DNA of 15,540 bases from JAICTV01 sp035634055 (lineage in GTDB: Bacteria > Planctomycetota > Phycisphaerae > Tepidisphaerales > Tepidisphaeraceae): positions 1-15,540 of the forward strand of contig DASQDR010000042.1 of the NCBI GenBank assembly GCA_035634055.1, written 5' to 3'. This document shows positions 1-7,698 of the stretch, one piece after another. The notes under the pieces are model-generated. The model saw only the letters and a program-made list of their open reading frames with translations, was not told the origin of the DNA and did not search any database. Every line of letters starts with the position of its first letter. Position 1 is the first letter of the stretch. Made by a program: the position numbers and the translations under genes.

Positions 1-1
1 T

Positions 2-1543
2 AGCGGCGCGGTGCTGCGGCTGGACCCGAACCTGGTCGGCAGCAGCCCGGTCAACGTGAAGACCCCCGACGGCGGCGGGAATTACAGCCCGGCGGCGGCG
101 AACGCGCCGGTCACCGTCTACGCCACCGGCGTGCGCAACGCCTACGACTTCGTCTGGCACAGCAACGGGCACCTCTACATGCCCGCCAACGGCTCCGCCG
201 CCGGCGGCGACACCCTCGCCGGCCCCGGCGGAACCCCCGCCGCCATGACCAACGTCAAGGAGACGATGCACGACTACGTCTTCGACATCCGCAAGGGCGG
301 CTACTACGGCCAGCCCAACGCCACCCGCGGCGAGCTGATTATCAACGGCGGCAACCCCACGTCCGGCGCCGATCGCAACGAGTTCGCCAGCTACCCCGTC
401 GGCACCGCACCGGAGGCGAACTACCGCTATGACGCGTTCGACTTCGGGATGAATTACGCGCCCACCGGCGTGCTGGAATACAAGTCTGACGCCTTCGGCG
501 GGCGGCTCAAGGGACGCATGCTCGTCACCCGCTACAGCGGCGGCGACGACATCTTCATCCTGTCTCCCAGCAAGACCGGCAACACCGTCAACGGCATCAA
601 CGGCGTCAACATGGAAGGGTTCAATGACCCGACCGACATCGTCGAGGACCCGCGCACCGGTCGGCTCTACGTCGCCCAACTCGGCACCGTCAACAGCGGC
701 GCGCCGCGCAACCTGATCACGATGCTCACGCCGGCCGAGGTGCCGGTGCTCAGCAAGCTCCAGCTCATCAACGCCGACGAGGGGTACTCGCTCGGGGCGC
801 TCGGCGCCAAGAGCACCTTCAACCTTGCCGACAAGCCGACGCGCAACCTGTCGATCAAGGCGCTGACCAGCAACGCCGCCAGCGTGCGGTTCAACATCGA
901 CGGCGTGGAGCAGTTGGAGGATGACGCGCCGTTCGCGCTCAAGGGGAACAACCCCGACGGCTCGTACATCCCCTGGACCCCGAGCGTCGGGATGCACACG
1001 CTGACCGTCACGCCCTACAGCGGAACCAAGGGCACCGGCGTCGCGGGCGCGACATCCACGCTCGTCTTCTGGGTCACCGACCAGACCCGCCCGTTCTCGG
1101 CTAACATCAACTTCCAGCCGGTCGATACGCCGGCGGTCAAGGGCTACAAGGCTGACTGGGGCCGCCTCTACGCCCTGCGCGGCAACGGCATGACCTACGG
1201 CTGGAACAAGGCGACCTACAATTTCGCCTACGACCGCAACAACCCCGCCAGCCCCGACCAGCGCTTCGACACCGGCATCAAGCCCGGCGGGCGCAAGTGG
1301 GACATCGCGGTGCCCAACGGCACCTACAGCGTCTTCCTCCTCGGCGGCGACCTGGACGACCCCAACGGCACGTACAACGTGGCCGTCGAAGGCGTCCCCA
1401 CGCTTGTCGGCACGACCAGCGTAAAGAGCCCCTGGATCGGAAAGACGGTGCAGGTGACGGTCGCCGACAACACCCTCAGCGTCGCGCCGCTGGCCGGCAA
1501 CGTGAACCAGAAGCTGAGCTTCATCCAGATCGCTTCGACCTGA
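2..1543 (+). CDS. Secreted sorbosone-dehydrogenase-like beta-propeller protein with Ig-like and C-terminal beta-sandwich domains (5' end off the window)
   Basis: The frame is open from base 2, so the N-terminus lies left of the window. The first ~240 visible residues match, block by block, the second half of the propeller in the next gene: AVLRLDP, TPDGGG, HSNG.LY, the repeated RGE.....NGGNPT, and GVLEYKSD.(F)GG. This is the glucose/sorbosone dehydrogenase (PQQ-type) fold. Residues ~250-355 look like an Ig-like bacterial surface domain (FNIDGVEQL, HTLTVTPYSG). Residues ~365-513 form a beta-rich domain (NINFQP, GNGMTYGWN, NGTYSVFLLGGD) that I recognise as a recurrent C-terminal module of planctomycete exported proteins; I cannot name it more precisely. 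Catalytic activity on sugars is not shown. A binding or cell-surface role is as likely. No C-terminal anchor or sorting signal is visible before the stop. Confidence 0.8.
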   Translation, partial: SGAVLRLDPNLVGSSPVNVKTPDGGGNYSPAAANAPVTVYATGVRNAYDFVWHSNGHLYMPANGSAAGGDTLAGPGGTPAAMTNVKETMHDYVFDIRKGGYYGQPNATRGELIINGGNPTSGADRNEFASYPVGTAPEANYRYDAFDFGMNYAPTGVLEYKSDAFGGRLKGRMLVTRYSGGDDIFILSPSKTGNTVNGINGVNMEGFNDPTDIVEDPRTGRLYVAQLGTVNSGAPRNLITMLTPAEVPVLSKLQLINADEGYSLGALGAKSTFNLADKPTRNLSIKALTSNAASVRFNIDGVEQLEDDAPFALKGNNPDGSYIPWTPSVGMHTLTVTPYSGTKGTGVAGATSTLVFWVTDQTRPFSANINFQPVDTPAVKGYKADWGRLYALRGNGMTYGWNKATYNFAYDRNNPASPDQRFDTGIKPGGRKWDIAVPNGTYSVFLLGGDLDDPNGTYNVAVEGVPTLVGTTSVKSPWIGKTVQVTVADNTLSVAPLAGNVNQKLSFIQIAST

Positions 1544-1728
1544 CACCCCCAAGCACGCGCGGGCGACGCGGCCAGCGCGTGAACAGGCGCCGGTGGCCGA
1601 GGCTCTTTCTCCCCGCTAGGTCGGCGGATGCCTCGTTCAGCGCGGATGCCGCGTTAAACTTCCCCGCCCCGCCCGTCGCGGCTTAACCTTTGCTCCGGGC
1701 GTTCCGATGCTTTGCTAAGGTGAATCCG

Positions 1729-3606
1729 ATGTCCCCGCAGTCTCGCCGAGCCGCTCAGCCCCTCTACGCGATGGCCTCGCCCGCGGCCGGTGTGCGGCGG
1801 TGGCGAATCACGCACGTCGTCATCGGGCTGCTCGCGCTGGCCGGCGGCGGCTTCTGGCTCGTGCAGGCGATGCGGCACGGCGCGTTCGTCGCCGACCCCA
1901 GCGGCCTGACCTACGTCGTCGCCTCCCACCCGGCCGACGGCGAGAAGGACGTCCTGCCCAACATTTACGTCTCGGCCAACCTCAATCCGGGGCACTCGCT
2001 GGATCCCGAGACCGTCGACAACAACACCGTCCGACTGTTCCGCACGATCGACCAGCAGCTCGTCCCCGCGCGGGTGAACACCTCGGCCGCCGGGGACAAC
2101 ATCACCCTCACGCCGCTGGAGATGCTCCAGCCCAACACGCGCTACAGCTTCGACGTTCGCGGCGTGAAGGATTCAAGCGGCGCGGACGTCCTCACCCACA
2201 CCATCAGCTTCACCACCGGCGCCGGCGCGGCCAGCAACAGCTACCCCGTTGGCTTCGACAAGCACGACGTGCCGAGCGACACGAATTACTACACGGCCCT
2301 GGCGGTCGGGCCGGACCATCGGCTGTACGCCGGCACGGTGGACGGCAAGATCATCCGCCGCGACATTCGCCCCGACGGCCAGCTCGGGCCGTCGCGCGTG
2401 ATCGAGACCGTGCAGCGCGCCAACGACGGTCCGCGGCTGATCACCGGCATCGCGTTCGATCCCAAGGCCACCGCCGACCACCTCGTGCTGTGGATCAGCC
2501 ACGGGCAGTTCATCCTGAACCAGCACGGCAAGCCGTCGTCGGTCGGGGCGACTGAGTGGACGGGGACGATCAGCGCCGTCAGCGGCGCGGAGCTGGCCGA
2601 CTACCGCGACATCGTCGTCGGCCTGCCGCGGAGCTGGCGCGACCACCTGAACAACCAGTGCGTCTTCGGCCCCGACGGCGCGCTCTACTGGTCTCAGGGA
2701 AGCCACACCGCGATGGGCGCGCCCGACGAGAAGTGGGGCCACGGCCGGCCCGAGCGCCTGCTCAGCGCGGCCGTGCTGCGGCTGGACCCGGGCAAGGCGC
2801 CGGCGGACAAGCCGATCGACGCCCGGACGCCCGACGGCGGCGGCGCGTACGACCCCTTCGCGCCCGACGCGCCGCTGACGATCTACGCCAGCGGCGTGCG
2901 CGTCGGCTTCGACATGATCTTCCACTCCAACGGATCGCTTTACACCGGCGTGAACGGCTCGGCCCGCGGCGGCAACGTGCCCGCCACCCCGACCGACGGC
3001 AACGCCCCGCGCCGCCCGGACGGCAAGCCCTACGCCGGCCCGCCGGTGCTCGGCCTCACCGTCGCCGAGCAGGACCAGCCCGACCTGCTCCTCCGCCTGG
3101 AGCGCGGCGGATACTTCGGGCACCCCAATCCCGCGCGCGGCGAGTACGTCCTCAACGGCGGCAACCCGACGGACAAATCCGACCCCCTCGAGGTGACCGC
3201 CTATCCCGTCGGCACGCGCCCCGACGCCAACTGGCGACCGCCCGCCTACAGCTTCGGCATCAGCGCGTCGCCCAACGGCATGCTGGAGTACAAGAGCGAC
3301 CGCCGCTTCTTCGGCGGCGCGCTCGACGGCAAGATCCTCGTCACCCGCTTCAGCGGCGGGAAGGACATCATGGTGCTGTCGCTCGACGAGCGCGGCAACG
3401 TCGCCGAGACCATTACCGGCATCGCCGGCCTGACCAGCTTCAACGAGCCGCTCGACCTGACGCAGGACCCGGCCACCGGCTGCGTCTACGTCGCCGAGTA
3501 CGCAGGCGGCAAGCTCACGCTGCTGCGCCCGATCACCGACGTCGGCCGCCTGGCGAGCCTGAAGCAAACCGTCTTCCGCCAACAGGTCCGCCCGCCGACC
3601 GAATAG
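1729..3606 (+). CDS. Membrane-anchored Ig-like plus sorbosone-dehydrogenase-like beta-propeller protein
   Basis: This is a paralogue of the preceding gene, 185 bp downstream on the same strand. I chose the ATG at 1729 (625 aa) over an in-frame TTG at 1690 because AAGG lies 8 bases upstream; a later in-frame ATG at 1771 is possible. Residues ~27-47 are a hydrophobic segment preceded by RRWR, so either a signal anchor or an uncleaved signal peptide. Residues ~62-164 are a bacterial Ig-like (Big_5/SbsA-type) domain: SHPADGEKDV at its start, LQPNTRYSFDV in the middle and ISFTTG at its end. The rest, from ~175, is a full sorbosone-dehydrogenase-like propeller with GPDGALYWSQGS, AVLRLDPG, TPDGGGAYDP, RGEYVLNGGNPT and GMLEYKSDRRFFGGALDGKI. 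It lacks the Ig-like and beta-sandwich domains found at the C-terminus of its neighbour. Substrate unknown; exported location is inferred from the N-terminus. Confidence 0.83.
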   Translation: MSPQSRRAAQPLYAMASPAAGVRRWRITHVVIGLLALAGGGFWLVQAMRHGAFVADPSGLTYVVASHPADGEKDVLPNIYVSANLNPGHSLDPETVDNNTVRLFRTIDQQLVPARVNTSAAGDNITLTPLEMLQPNTRYSFDVRGVKDSSGADVLTHTISFTTGAGAASNSYPVGFDKHDVPSDTNYYTALAVGPDHRLYAGTVDGKIIRRDIRPDGQLGPSRVIETVQRANDGPRLITGIAFDPKATADHLVLWISHGQFILNQHGKPSSVGATEWTGTISAVSGAELADYRDIVVGLPRSWRDHLNNQCVFGPDGALYWSQGSHTAMGAPDEKWGHGRPERLLSAAVLRLDPGKAPADKPIDARTPDGGGAYDPFAPDAPLTIYASGVRVGFDMIFHSNGSLYTGVNGSARGGNVPATPTDGNAPRRPDGKPYAGPPVLGLTVAEQDQPDLLLRLERGGYFGHPNPARGEYVLNGGNPTDKSDPLEVTAYPVGTRPDANWRPPAYSFGISASPNGMLEYKSDRRFFGGALDGKILVTRFSGGKDIMVLSLDERGNVAETITGIAGLTSFNEPLDLTQDPATGCVYVAEYAGGKLTLLRPITDVGRLASLKQTVFRQQVRPPTE

Positions 3607-3763
3607 CCCGCGGCTTCAGGTCCACGCCGTCCGCGCCCGCACGCCCCCGCGCCGCGCGCTGGCCCCGAGTAACAACGCAGTCCGCGCCCTGTCGCTCAGT
3701 CCCTCGCGCCGCTCAAACGCGCGTGCTGTGCGCCACTGCCAAGTGACTAAGGCTTTCCCTTCG

Positions 3764-3795
3764 TCGCTCCATCGCTCCGTCGCTCCGTCGCTTCC
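3764..3795. repeat. Short tandem octamer array (TCGCTCCR x4)
   Basis: Four consecutive 8-bp units run TCGCTCCA, TCGCTCCG, TCGCTCCG, TCGCTTCC. The array ends 3 bp before the radA stop codon, in the convergent gap between the propeller gene (ends 3606) and radA. The rest of this 192-bp gap shows no gene. On the minus strand the array reads as GCGACGGA units, a repeat style I associate with planctomycete intergenic DNA. Confidence 0.75.
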
Positions 3796-3798
3796 CCC

Positions 3799-5304
3799 TC
3801 ACATATCCGACATCGCCTGCGAGAGCCTTCGCACCTCGTGCAGCGCCATGCCCCCCAGCTTGGGAATGTTGCCGCCGAGGTGGGGAACGATGGCGTGGCC
3901 GAGGCCGAGGCGGGCGGCCTCGCGCAGGCGGACCTCGAGCTGCGGGACGCTGCGCACCTCGCCGCCCAGCCCGAGTTCGCCGACCGCGAACGTGCCCGGG
4001 GCAAGCGGGCGGTTGGTGTGTGCCGACGCGATCGCCAGCGCGATGGCGAGGTCGATCGCCGGCTCGGCCACCTTCACGCCGCCGGCGACGTTGACGAACA
4101 CGTCCTCCGCCGCCAGGCGCAGCTCCGCGCGCTTCTCCAGCACCGCGATGATCATCCCCACGCGGTCGCTGCTGGCGCCGCTGACCTTCCGCCGGGCCGC
4201 GCCGATCACGCTGCTGGCGGTCAGCGCCTGCACCTCGACCAGCAGCACGCGCGACCCCTGCATGGCGGCGGTGATGACGCTCCCGCTGGGCTGGCCGGCG
4301 GGGCCGTAGTGCTCCATGAACAGGTTGCCCGGGTCGGTCACCTCGCGCAAGCCCTCGCCGGTCATCTCGAACAGCCCCACCTCGTGCGTCGAGCCGAAAC
4401 GGTTCTTCACGCATCGAACAATGCGATGCGAGTGGAACCGATCACCCTCGAAGTAGACCACCGTATCGACGATGTGCTCGATGATCTTCGGCCCCGCGAG
4501 CGTGCCGGCCTTGGTGACGTGGCCGACGAAGACCACCGCCGTCCCGCTGCTCTTGGCCAGGTAGACCAGGTCCATGCAGCAGTCGCGCAACTGGGTGACC
4601 GATCCGGGCGCCGCCGGCAGGTCCGGCTTATAGATCATCTGGATCGAGTCGATCACCACGACCGCCGGGCGAACTTTGTGGATCTGGTTCACGATCCGCT
4701 CGACGTTGGTCTCGGCAAGCACGAGGAGGTTCGGCGCGGCCACGCCCAGCCGCGAGGCGCGGAGCTTGGTCTGCCGCGCGGATTCCTCGCTGGTGACGTA
4801 GAGGACCTTCATCCCGGGGTCGTCGTCGGCGATCGCTCCGGAACTAGCGCTCGGGGCGGCGAGTCCTGCCTTTCGCAGCGCGCGGTCCTGCTTGGAGAGC
4901 AGCGCGTCGGCCACACCCGCGCCGCGCGCGAGGTCGTTGGCCACCTGGAGCAGCATGGTGGACTTGCCGATGCCGGGCTCGCCGCCGACCAGCACCGCCG
5001 AGCCGGGGACGATGCCGCCGCCGAGGATGCGGTCGAACTCGCCGATGCCGGTCGGCGTGCGCGGGATGTCGGCCTGGTCGATGTCCGCCAGCGCGACGGC
5101 GTCGCCGGCGGTGGCGAGGTCACCGGTGCGCCCGCCGCCCCCGCCCGTTCCCGGCGCGGCGCGCGCGGCGGCGCGGGCGTCGGGCGTCGGGGCCTTGTAC
5201 TCCTGGAGCGAGTCCCACGTGCCGCAGTCGGGGCACTTGCCCAACCACTTCGGGTGCACGCTGCCGCACTGCGTGCAGAGAAATTGCGATCGCGCCTTGG
5301 CCAT
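3799..5304 (-). CDS. radA: DNA repair protein RadA (Sms)
   Basis: RadA is a RecA-like, Lon-like hexameric ATPase that drives branch migration of recombination intermediates in the cytoplasm. The 501-aa product shows every family block in order: an N-terminal C4 zinc finger (CTQCG at 10-14, CPDCG at 24-28), Walker A GGEPGIGKS (107-115), Walker B VVVIDS (215-220), the RadA-specific KNRFG motif (300-304) and a C-terminal Lon-protease-like domain (NVAGGVKVAEPAIDLA, ~405-420). It is about 40 aa longer than E. coli RadA (460). Most of the excess is an Ala/Ser-rich stretch at ~128-163, between Walker A and the VLYVTSEES strand. The start ATG is followed at once by the family's zinc finger. The gene is divergent from murQ and convergent with the propeller gene. 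Confidence 0.97.
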   Translation of the reverse strand: MAKARSQFLCTQCGSVHPKWLGKCPDCGTWDSLQEYKAPTPDARAAARAAPGTGGGGGRTGDLATAGDAVALADIDQADIPRTPTGIGEFDRILGGGIVPGSAVLVGGEPGIGKSTMLLQVANDLARGAGVADALLSKQDRALRKAGLAAPSASSGAIADDDPGMKVLYVTSEESARQTKLRASRLGVAAPNLLVLAETNVERIVNQIHKVRPAVVVIDSIQMIYKPDLPAAPGSVTQLRDCCMDLVYLAKSSGTAVVFVGHVTKAGTLAGPKIIEHIVDTVVYFEGDRFHSHRIVRCVKNRFGSTHEVGLFEMTGEGLREVTDPGNLFMEHYGPAGQPSGSVITAAMQGSRVLLVEVQALTASSVIGAARRKVSGASSDRVGMIIAVLEKRAELRLAAEDVFVNVAGGVKVAEPAIDLAIALAIASAHTNRPLAPGTFAVGELGLGGEVRSVPQLEVRLREAARLGLGHAIVPHLGGNIPKLGGMALHEVRRLSQAMSDM

Positions 5305-5399
5305 AACGGTGTTCCCCGCGAAAGGTGCCCTGTCCGTCCCGCCGCCATTTTAGGGCAACGTTCGGGCGGAGGCGATTCGATTCGTCGCGCGTTTGGAGC

Positions 5400-5405
5400 T
5401 ATTCT
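5400..5405 (+). promoter_or_regulatory. Possible -10 element of a leaderless or short-leader murQ transcript
   Basis: TATTCT ends 9 bases before the murQ ATG, and no Shine-Dalgarno sequence is found at the normal distance (a GGAG lies 15 bases upstream). A -10 placed here would start transcription at or just before the ATG. It is a weak single-motif call, supported only by similar arrangements before moeA and the second transketolase-like gene. Confidence 0.3.
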
Positions 5406-5414
5406 GCTTGTGCT

Positions 5415-6317
5415 ATGAATGATCGCTCGCACCTGCTGACCGAACTGCGCCTGCCGGAGTCCATGAACCTCGACGCCATGAGCATCGAGGAGGCCGTCGC
5501 GGTGATGAACGAGCAGGACCAGCGGGCCGTGCAGGCGGTCGGCGCGGTGCGCGATTCGATCGCGGCGGCGGTGAAGATCGTGGTCCAGCAGCTTCGCGCC
5601 GGCGGGCGGCTGCTCTACTTCGGCGCGGGCACCAGCGGCCGGCTGGCGGTGGTCGACGCGTCGGAATGCCCGCCAACGTTTCGCACCGATCCCGACATGG
5701 TCCAGGGCGTGATGGCCGGCGGGCCCGAGGCGATGTTCAAGGCGCGCGAGGGCGCAGAGGATTCCGCCGAGGGCGGCGCGGCGGCAGTCGACGATCGCGA
5801 CGTCGGCGAGCACGACGTGGTCATGGGCATCGCCGCCGGCGGGACCACGCCCTACGTGCACGGCGCGCTGCGCCGCGGCGCGGAGCGGGGGGCGAAGACC
5901 ATCTTCCTCTCCTGCGTGCAGCCGGTGGCGAACGAGCCGGCAGTGGACGTGGTCATCCGCCCGCTGACCGGACCGGAGGTGGTCACCGGCTCCACGCGCC
6001 TCAAGGCCGGCACCGCCACCAAGCTGGTGCTCAACACGATCACCACGCTGTCGATGGTGCAGCTCAACAAGGTCTACGAGAATCTGATGGTCGACCTGCG
6101 CGCGACCAATGCCAAGCTGTGGGACCGCGGCGCGCGGATCATCTCCACGCTCACGAACCTGCCCAAGGAGGCGAGCATGGACCTACTCAAGCGCGCCGAC
6201 GGGCACGTGAAGGTGGCCATCGTCATGCACCGCAACGGCGTCCCCGCCGACGAGGCCCGGCAAGCGCTCGAGCGCCACGACGGCAAGATGCGCGAGGCCA
6301 TCGCCGACGGGCAGTAG
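5415..6317 (+). CDS. murQ: N-acetylmuramic acid 6-phosphate etherase MurQ
   Basis: MurQ cleaves the D-lactyl ether of MurNAc-6-phosphate, giving GlcNAc-6-phosphate and D-lactate, in cytoplasmic peptidoglycan sugar recycling. From the ATG at 5415 the product is 300 aa, matching the usual ~298. The SIS-domain signature FGAGTSGRLAVVDASECPPT is intact at 70-89. Glu84 in ECPPT and Glu115 in GAEDS correspond to the two catalytic glutamates known in the E. coli and Haemophilus enzymes. GIAAGGTTPYV (~138-148) and the conserved GTATKLVLN, MVQLNKVYENLMVDL and NAKL blocks follow. The frame extends upstream to 5325 but that part has no family similarity, so I reject the earlier start. No anmK or MurNAc transporter is adjacent, so the gene stands alone, divergent from radA. 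Confidence 0.97.
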   Translation: MNDRSHLLTELRLPESMNLDAMSIEEAVAVMNEQDQRAVQAVGAVRDSIAAAVKIVVQQLRAGGRLLYFGAGTSGRLAVVDASECPPTFRTDPDMVQGVMAGGPEAMFKAREGAEDSAEGGAAAVDDRDVGEHDVVMGIAAGGTTPYVHGALRRGAERGAKTIFLSCVQPVANEPAVDVVIRPLTGPEVVTGSTRLKAGTATKLVLNTITTLSMVQLNKVYENLMVDLRATNAKLWDRGARIISTLTNLPKEASMDLLKRADGHVKVAIVMHRNGVPADEARQALERHDGKMREAIADGQ

Positions 6318-6464
6318 CCGGCGGCTCGTTCTCACGTCGCATCCGCGCGCCTCGCCCGTGCTGCGTGTATTCACGCACATCGGTTGCAGCGAGCGGCGCG
6401 TGCTGAAGGAGCGCCCGTCCGAGAGCAACGCGCCCGGCCAGAGTCGGCTGGCACGCGGCCGCCT

Positions 6465-6608
6465 TCACTTCTTCCGACAGCTCCCCTTGCTGAACGGCTT
6501 CTTTCCCTTCACCGGCACGTAACCCGTCCAGCACCGTCCGGACTTCTTGCCGCTCTTTCGGTTTGACAAAGACGGCGACGACGAGACAGAACGACCTTTG
6601 GTAGGCAT
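6465..6608 (-). CDS. Small basic Cys-containing protein of 47 residues, function unknown
   Basis: The frame runs from an ATG at 6608 to a TGA at 6465, with an AGGA Shine-Dalgarno motif at 6613-6616, 4 bases upstream. The first ~18 residues are Ser-rich and the remainder is strongly basic: KSGKKSGRCWTGYVPVKGKK followed by PFSKGSCRKK at the stop. The two cysteines with a CW-GY pair and a Lys-rich end look like a constrained, selected motif rather than chance. I recall similar C-W-x-G-Y ... K-G-S-C-x-K tails in small uncharacterised proteins from bacteria and large viruses, but I cannot name a family. It lies 70 bp downstream of the MBL hydrolase on the same strand and could share its transcript. 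Nucleic-acid binding is a guess from charge only. Confidence 0.6.
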   Translation of the reverse strand: MPTKGRSVSSSPSLSNRKSGKKSGRCWTGYVPVKGKKPFSKGSCRKK

Positions 6609-6678
6609 GGCGTCCTGATCGCAACGGCCGAGCCATTCGGGTATTGGGATGCGTTGCCCGCCCGCTTGAGTGCGTCCG

Positions 6679-7524
6679 CTACCCGAATGCCAGCGCCAAC
6701 TGCTCGCCGATCAGCGGGGGGCAGGAGCGGATCCGCAGCCAATCGGTGCGGGCATACTGCTCCGCCAGCGTCAGCCGCGGGGCGATGCGGGCGTCGCGCC
6801 CGAACAGGCTTCGCAGCAACTTCGGGCAGTTGCAGTCCCGGCTGCGGTGCAGCAACACGATGTGCGATGGCAGCCGGCGGCGCTTCTGCTGGGCGCGGTC
6901 CAGGATCTTGCAGATCGTGTCGTACGCCTGCTGGTTCGACAGGTGCCCGCTGCCGCCCATGATGCGGCTCTTGAGGAACCACGGCCGGCCGCTGCCGAGC
7001 TGCATCTGCGGGTCGTAGTTGCTCTCCAGCGCGAGCAGGTCCAGCCCGGCAAAGTGCTCGTGCAGGTCGGCCGGCACGCGCCCGAGGTCGGTCGCCCAGC
7101 CGATGGTGCAGCCGAAGCCGTCGAAGATGAAGCCGTGCGAGCCGGTGCGATCGTGGGCGAGCGGGATGGCTTGGACCGTTAGCCCGGCGAGCGGTTCGAA
7201 CGCGTCATCGAAGCCCGTCACCAACGGCTCGGCCGCCTCGTGGTCCAGGGCTTCGAGCGCGTCACTGCGGCGCGTGCGATGGCAGAAGACGCGGATGCCG
7301 CGGTTGAGCAGGGTGCCGAGCCAGCTGGGGTTGAAGTGATCGCGATCGAGGTGCGTGAGGCAGATCGCGCGCACTTCGCGAATCGAGACGCCGGTCCCGT
7401 CCAACCGCTTGGCCGTTGAGCGCGGCCCCAGCCCCGCGTCGATCAGTACGACGCCCGCGGGGGTCCGCACCACCGTGCAATTCCCGGCCGAGCCGGAGGC
7501 CAGAACGCAAACTTCTAACGACAT
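6679..7524 (-). CDS. Metallo-beta-lactamase-fold hydrolase, YycJ/WalJ-like
   Basis: The 281-aa cytoplasmic protein starts at the ATG at 7524, which has a GGGAGA Shine-Dalgarno sequence 5 bases upstream and opens directly with the family block MSLEVCVLASGSAGN. An in-frame start at 7614 would add 30 residues without similarity. Motifs in order: HLDRDH (58-63), PLAHD (121-125), GWATDLG (142-148), LLALESNYDP (163-172), SGHLSN (192-197) and LLHRSRDCNCP (224-234). The ESN-D, GHLSN and L-H-x-S-x-(E/D)-x-N blocks point to the YycJ-like subgroup, whose members are thought to be nucleases or phosphodiesterases. Oddly, the canonical HxHxDH metal motif reads HxDxDH, with Asp60 in place of the second His. 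A metal site is still plausible but may be altered. The exact substrate cannot be read from the sequence. Confidence 0.88.
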   Translation of the reverse strand: MSLEVCVLASGSAGNCTVVRTPAGVVLIDAGLGPRSTAKRLDGTGVSIREVRAICLTHLDRDHFNPSWLGTLLNRGIRVFCHRTRRSDALEALDHEAAEPLVTGFDDAFEPLAGLTVQAIPLAHDRTGSHGFIFDGFGCTIGWATDLGRVPADLHEHFAGLDLLALESNYDPQMQLGSGRPWFLKSRIMGGSGHLSNQQAYDTICKILDRAQQKRRRLPSHIVLLHRSRDCNCPKLLRSLFGRDARIAPRLTLAEQYARTDWLRIRSCPPLIGEQLALAFG

Positions 7525-7529
7525 CCGTG

Positions 7530-7535
7530 TCTCCC
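7530..7535 (-). promoter_or_regulatory. Ribosome binding site deciding the MBL hydrolase start
   Basis: On the minus strand this reads GGGAGA, 5 bases before the ATG at 7524. It supports that start over the upstream in-frame ATG at 7614. Confidence 0.65.
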
Positions 7536-7618
7536 GCAATCGAGGCGCGCCATCGTGGCAGGGGATGATACACCGCGGGCGGGCGGAAAGATCGGCGGAG
7601 GCTTTTTTGGCCACCGGC

Positions 7619-7698
7619 GAGCGTGAAGAGTGAGGATTGAAGACTTGAACGGCACGGACGCCTGCCTTTCAAGTTCTCGGTCCTCAATCATCACGCTC
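7619..7698. repeat. Imperfect inverted repeat, ~34-bp arms
   Basis: The left arm (7619-7652, starting GAGCGTGAAGAGTGAGGATT) pairs with the reverse complement of the right arm (7665-7698), which reads GAGCGTGATGATTGAGGACC. Both arms then continue into ACTTGAA. About 12 bp separate the arms. The right arm overlaps the last two bases of the GH28-like remnant, so a leftward transcript would fold here just after the stop. No U-run follows, so I call it a repeat rather than a rho-independent terminator. The rest of the 7525-7696 gap holds no visible gene. Confidence 0.75.

Noticed and set aside
2173..3582. A 469-codon minus-strand open frame antisense to the second propeller gene
   Set aside because: Composition is typical of a GC-rich shadow frame; the plus-strand frame has matching paralogous blocks.
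3764..3795. CRISPR array
   Set aside because: Units are 8 bp and contiguous without spacers.
3838..5418. A 526-codon plus-strand open frame antisense to radA
   Set aside because: RadA motifs on the minus strand are complete; the antisense translation has no domain pattern.
6362..6377. TGCGTG-TATT-CACGCA hairpin after murQ as a terminator
   Set aside because: Only a 6-bp stem with no T-run; chance is likely at this composition.
6223..6636. A 137-codon minus-strand frame overlapping the small basic gene
   Set aside because: It overlaps the 3' end of murQ and has no recognisable motif. The +1-shifted 47-codon frame has the ribosome site and the Cys/aromatic pattern.
7619..7698. Rho-independent terminator
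   Set aside because: The stem is long and AT-mixed, but no T-run follows on the leftward strand; a repeat family is the safer call.
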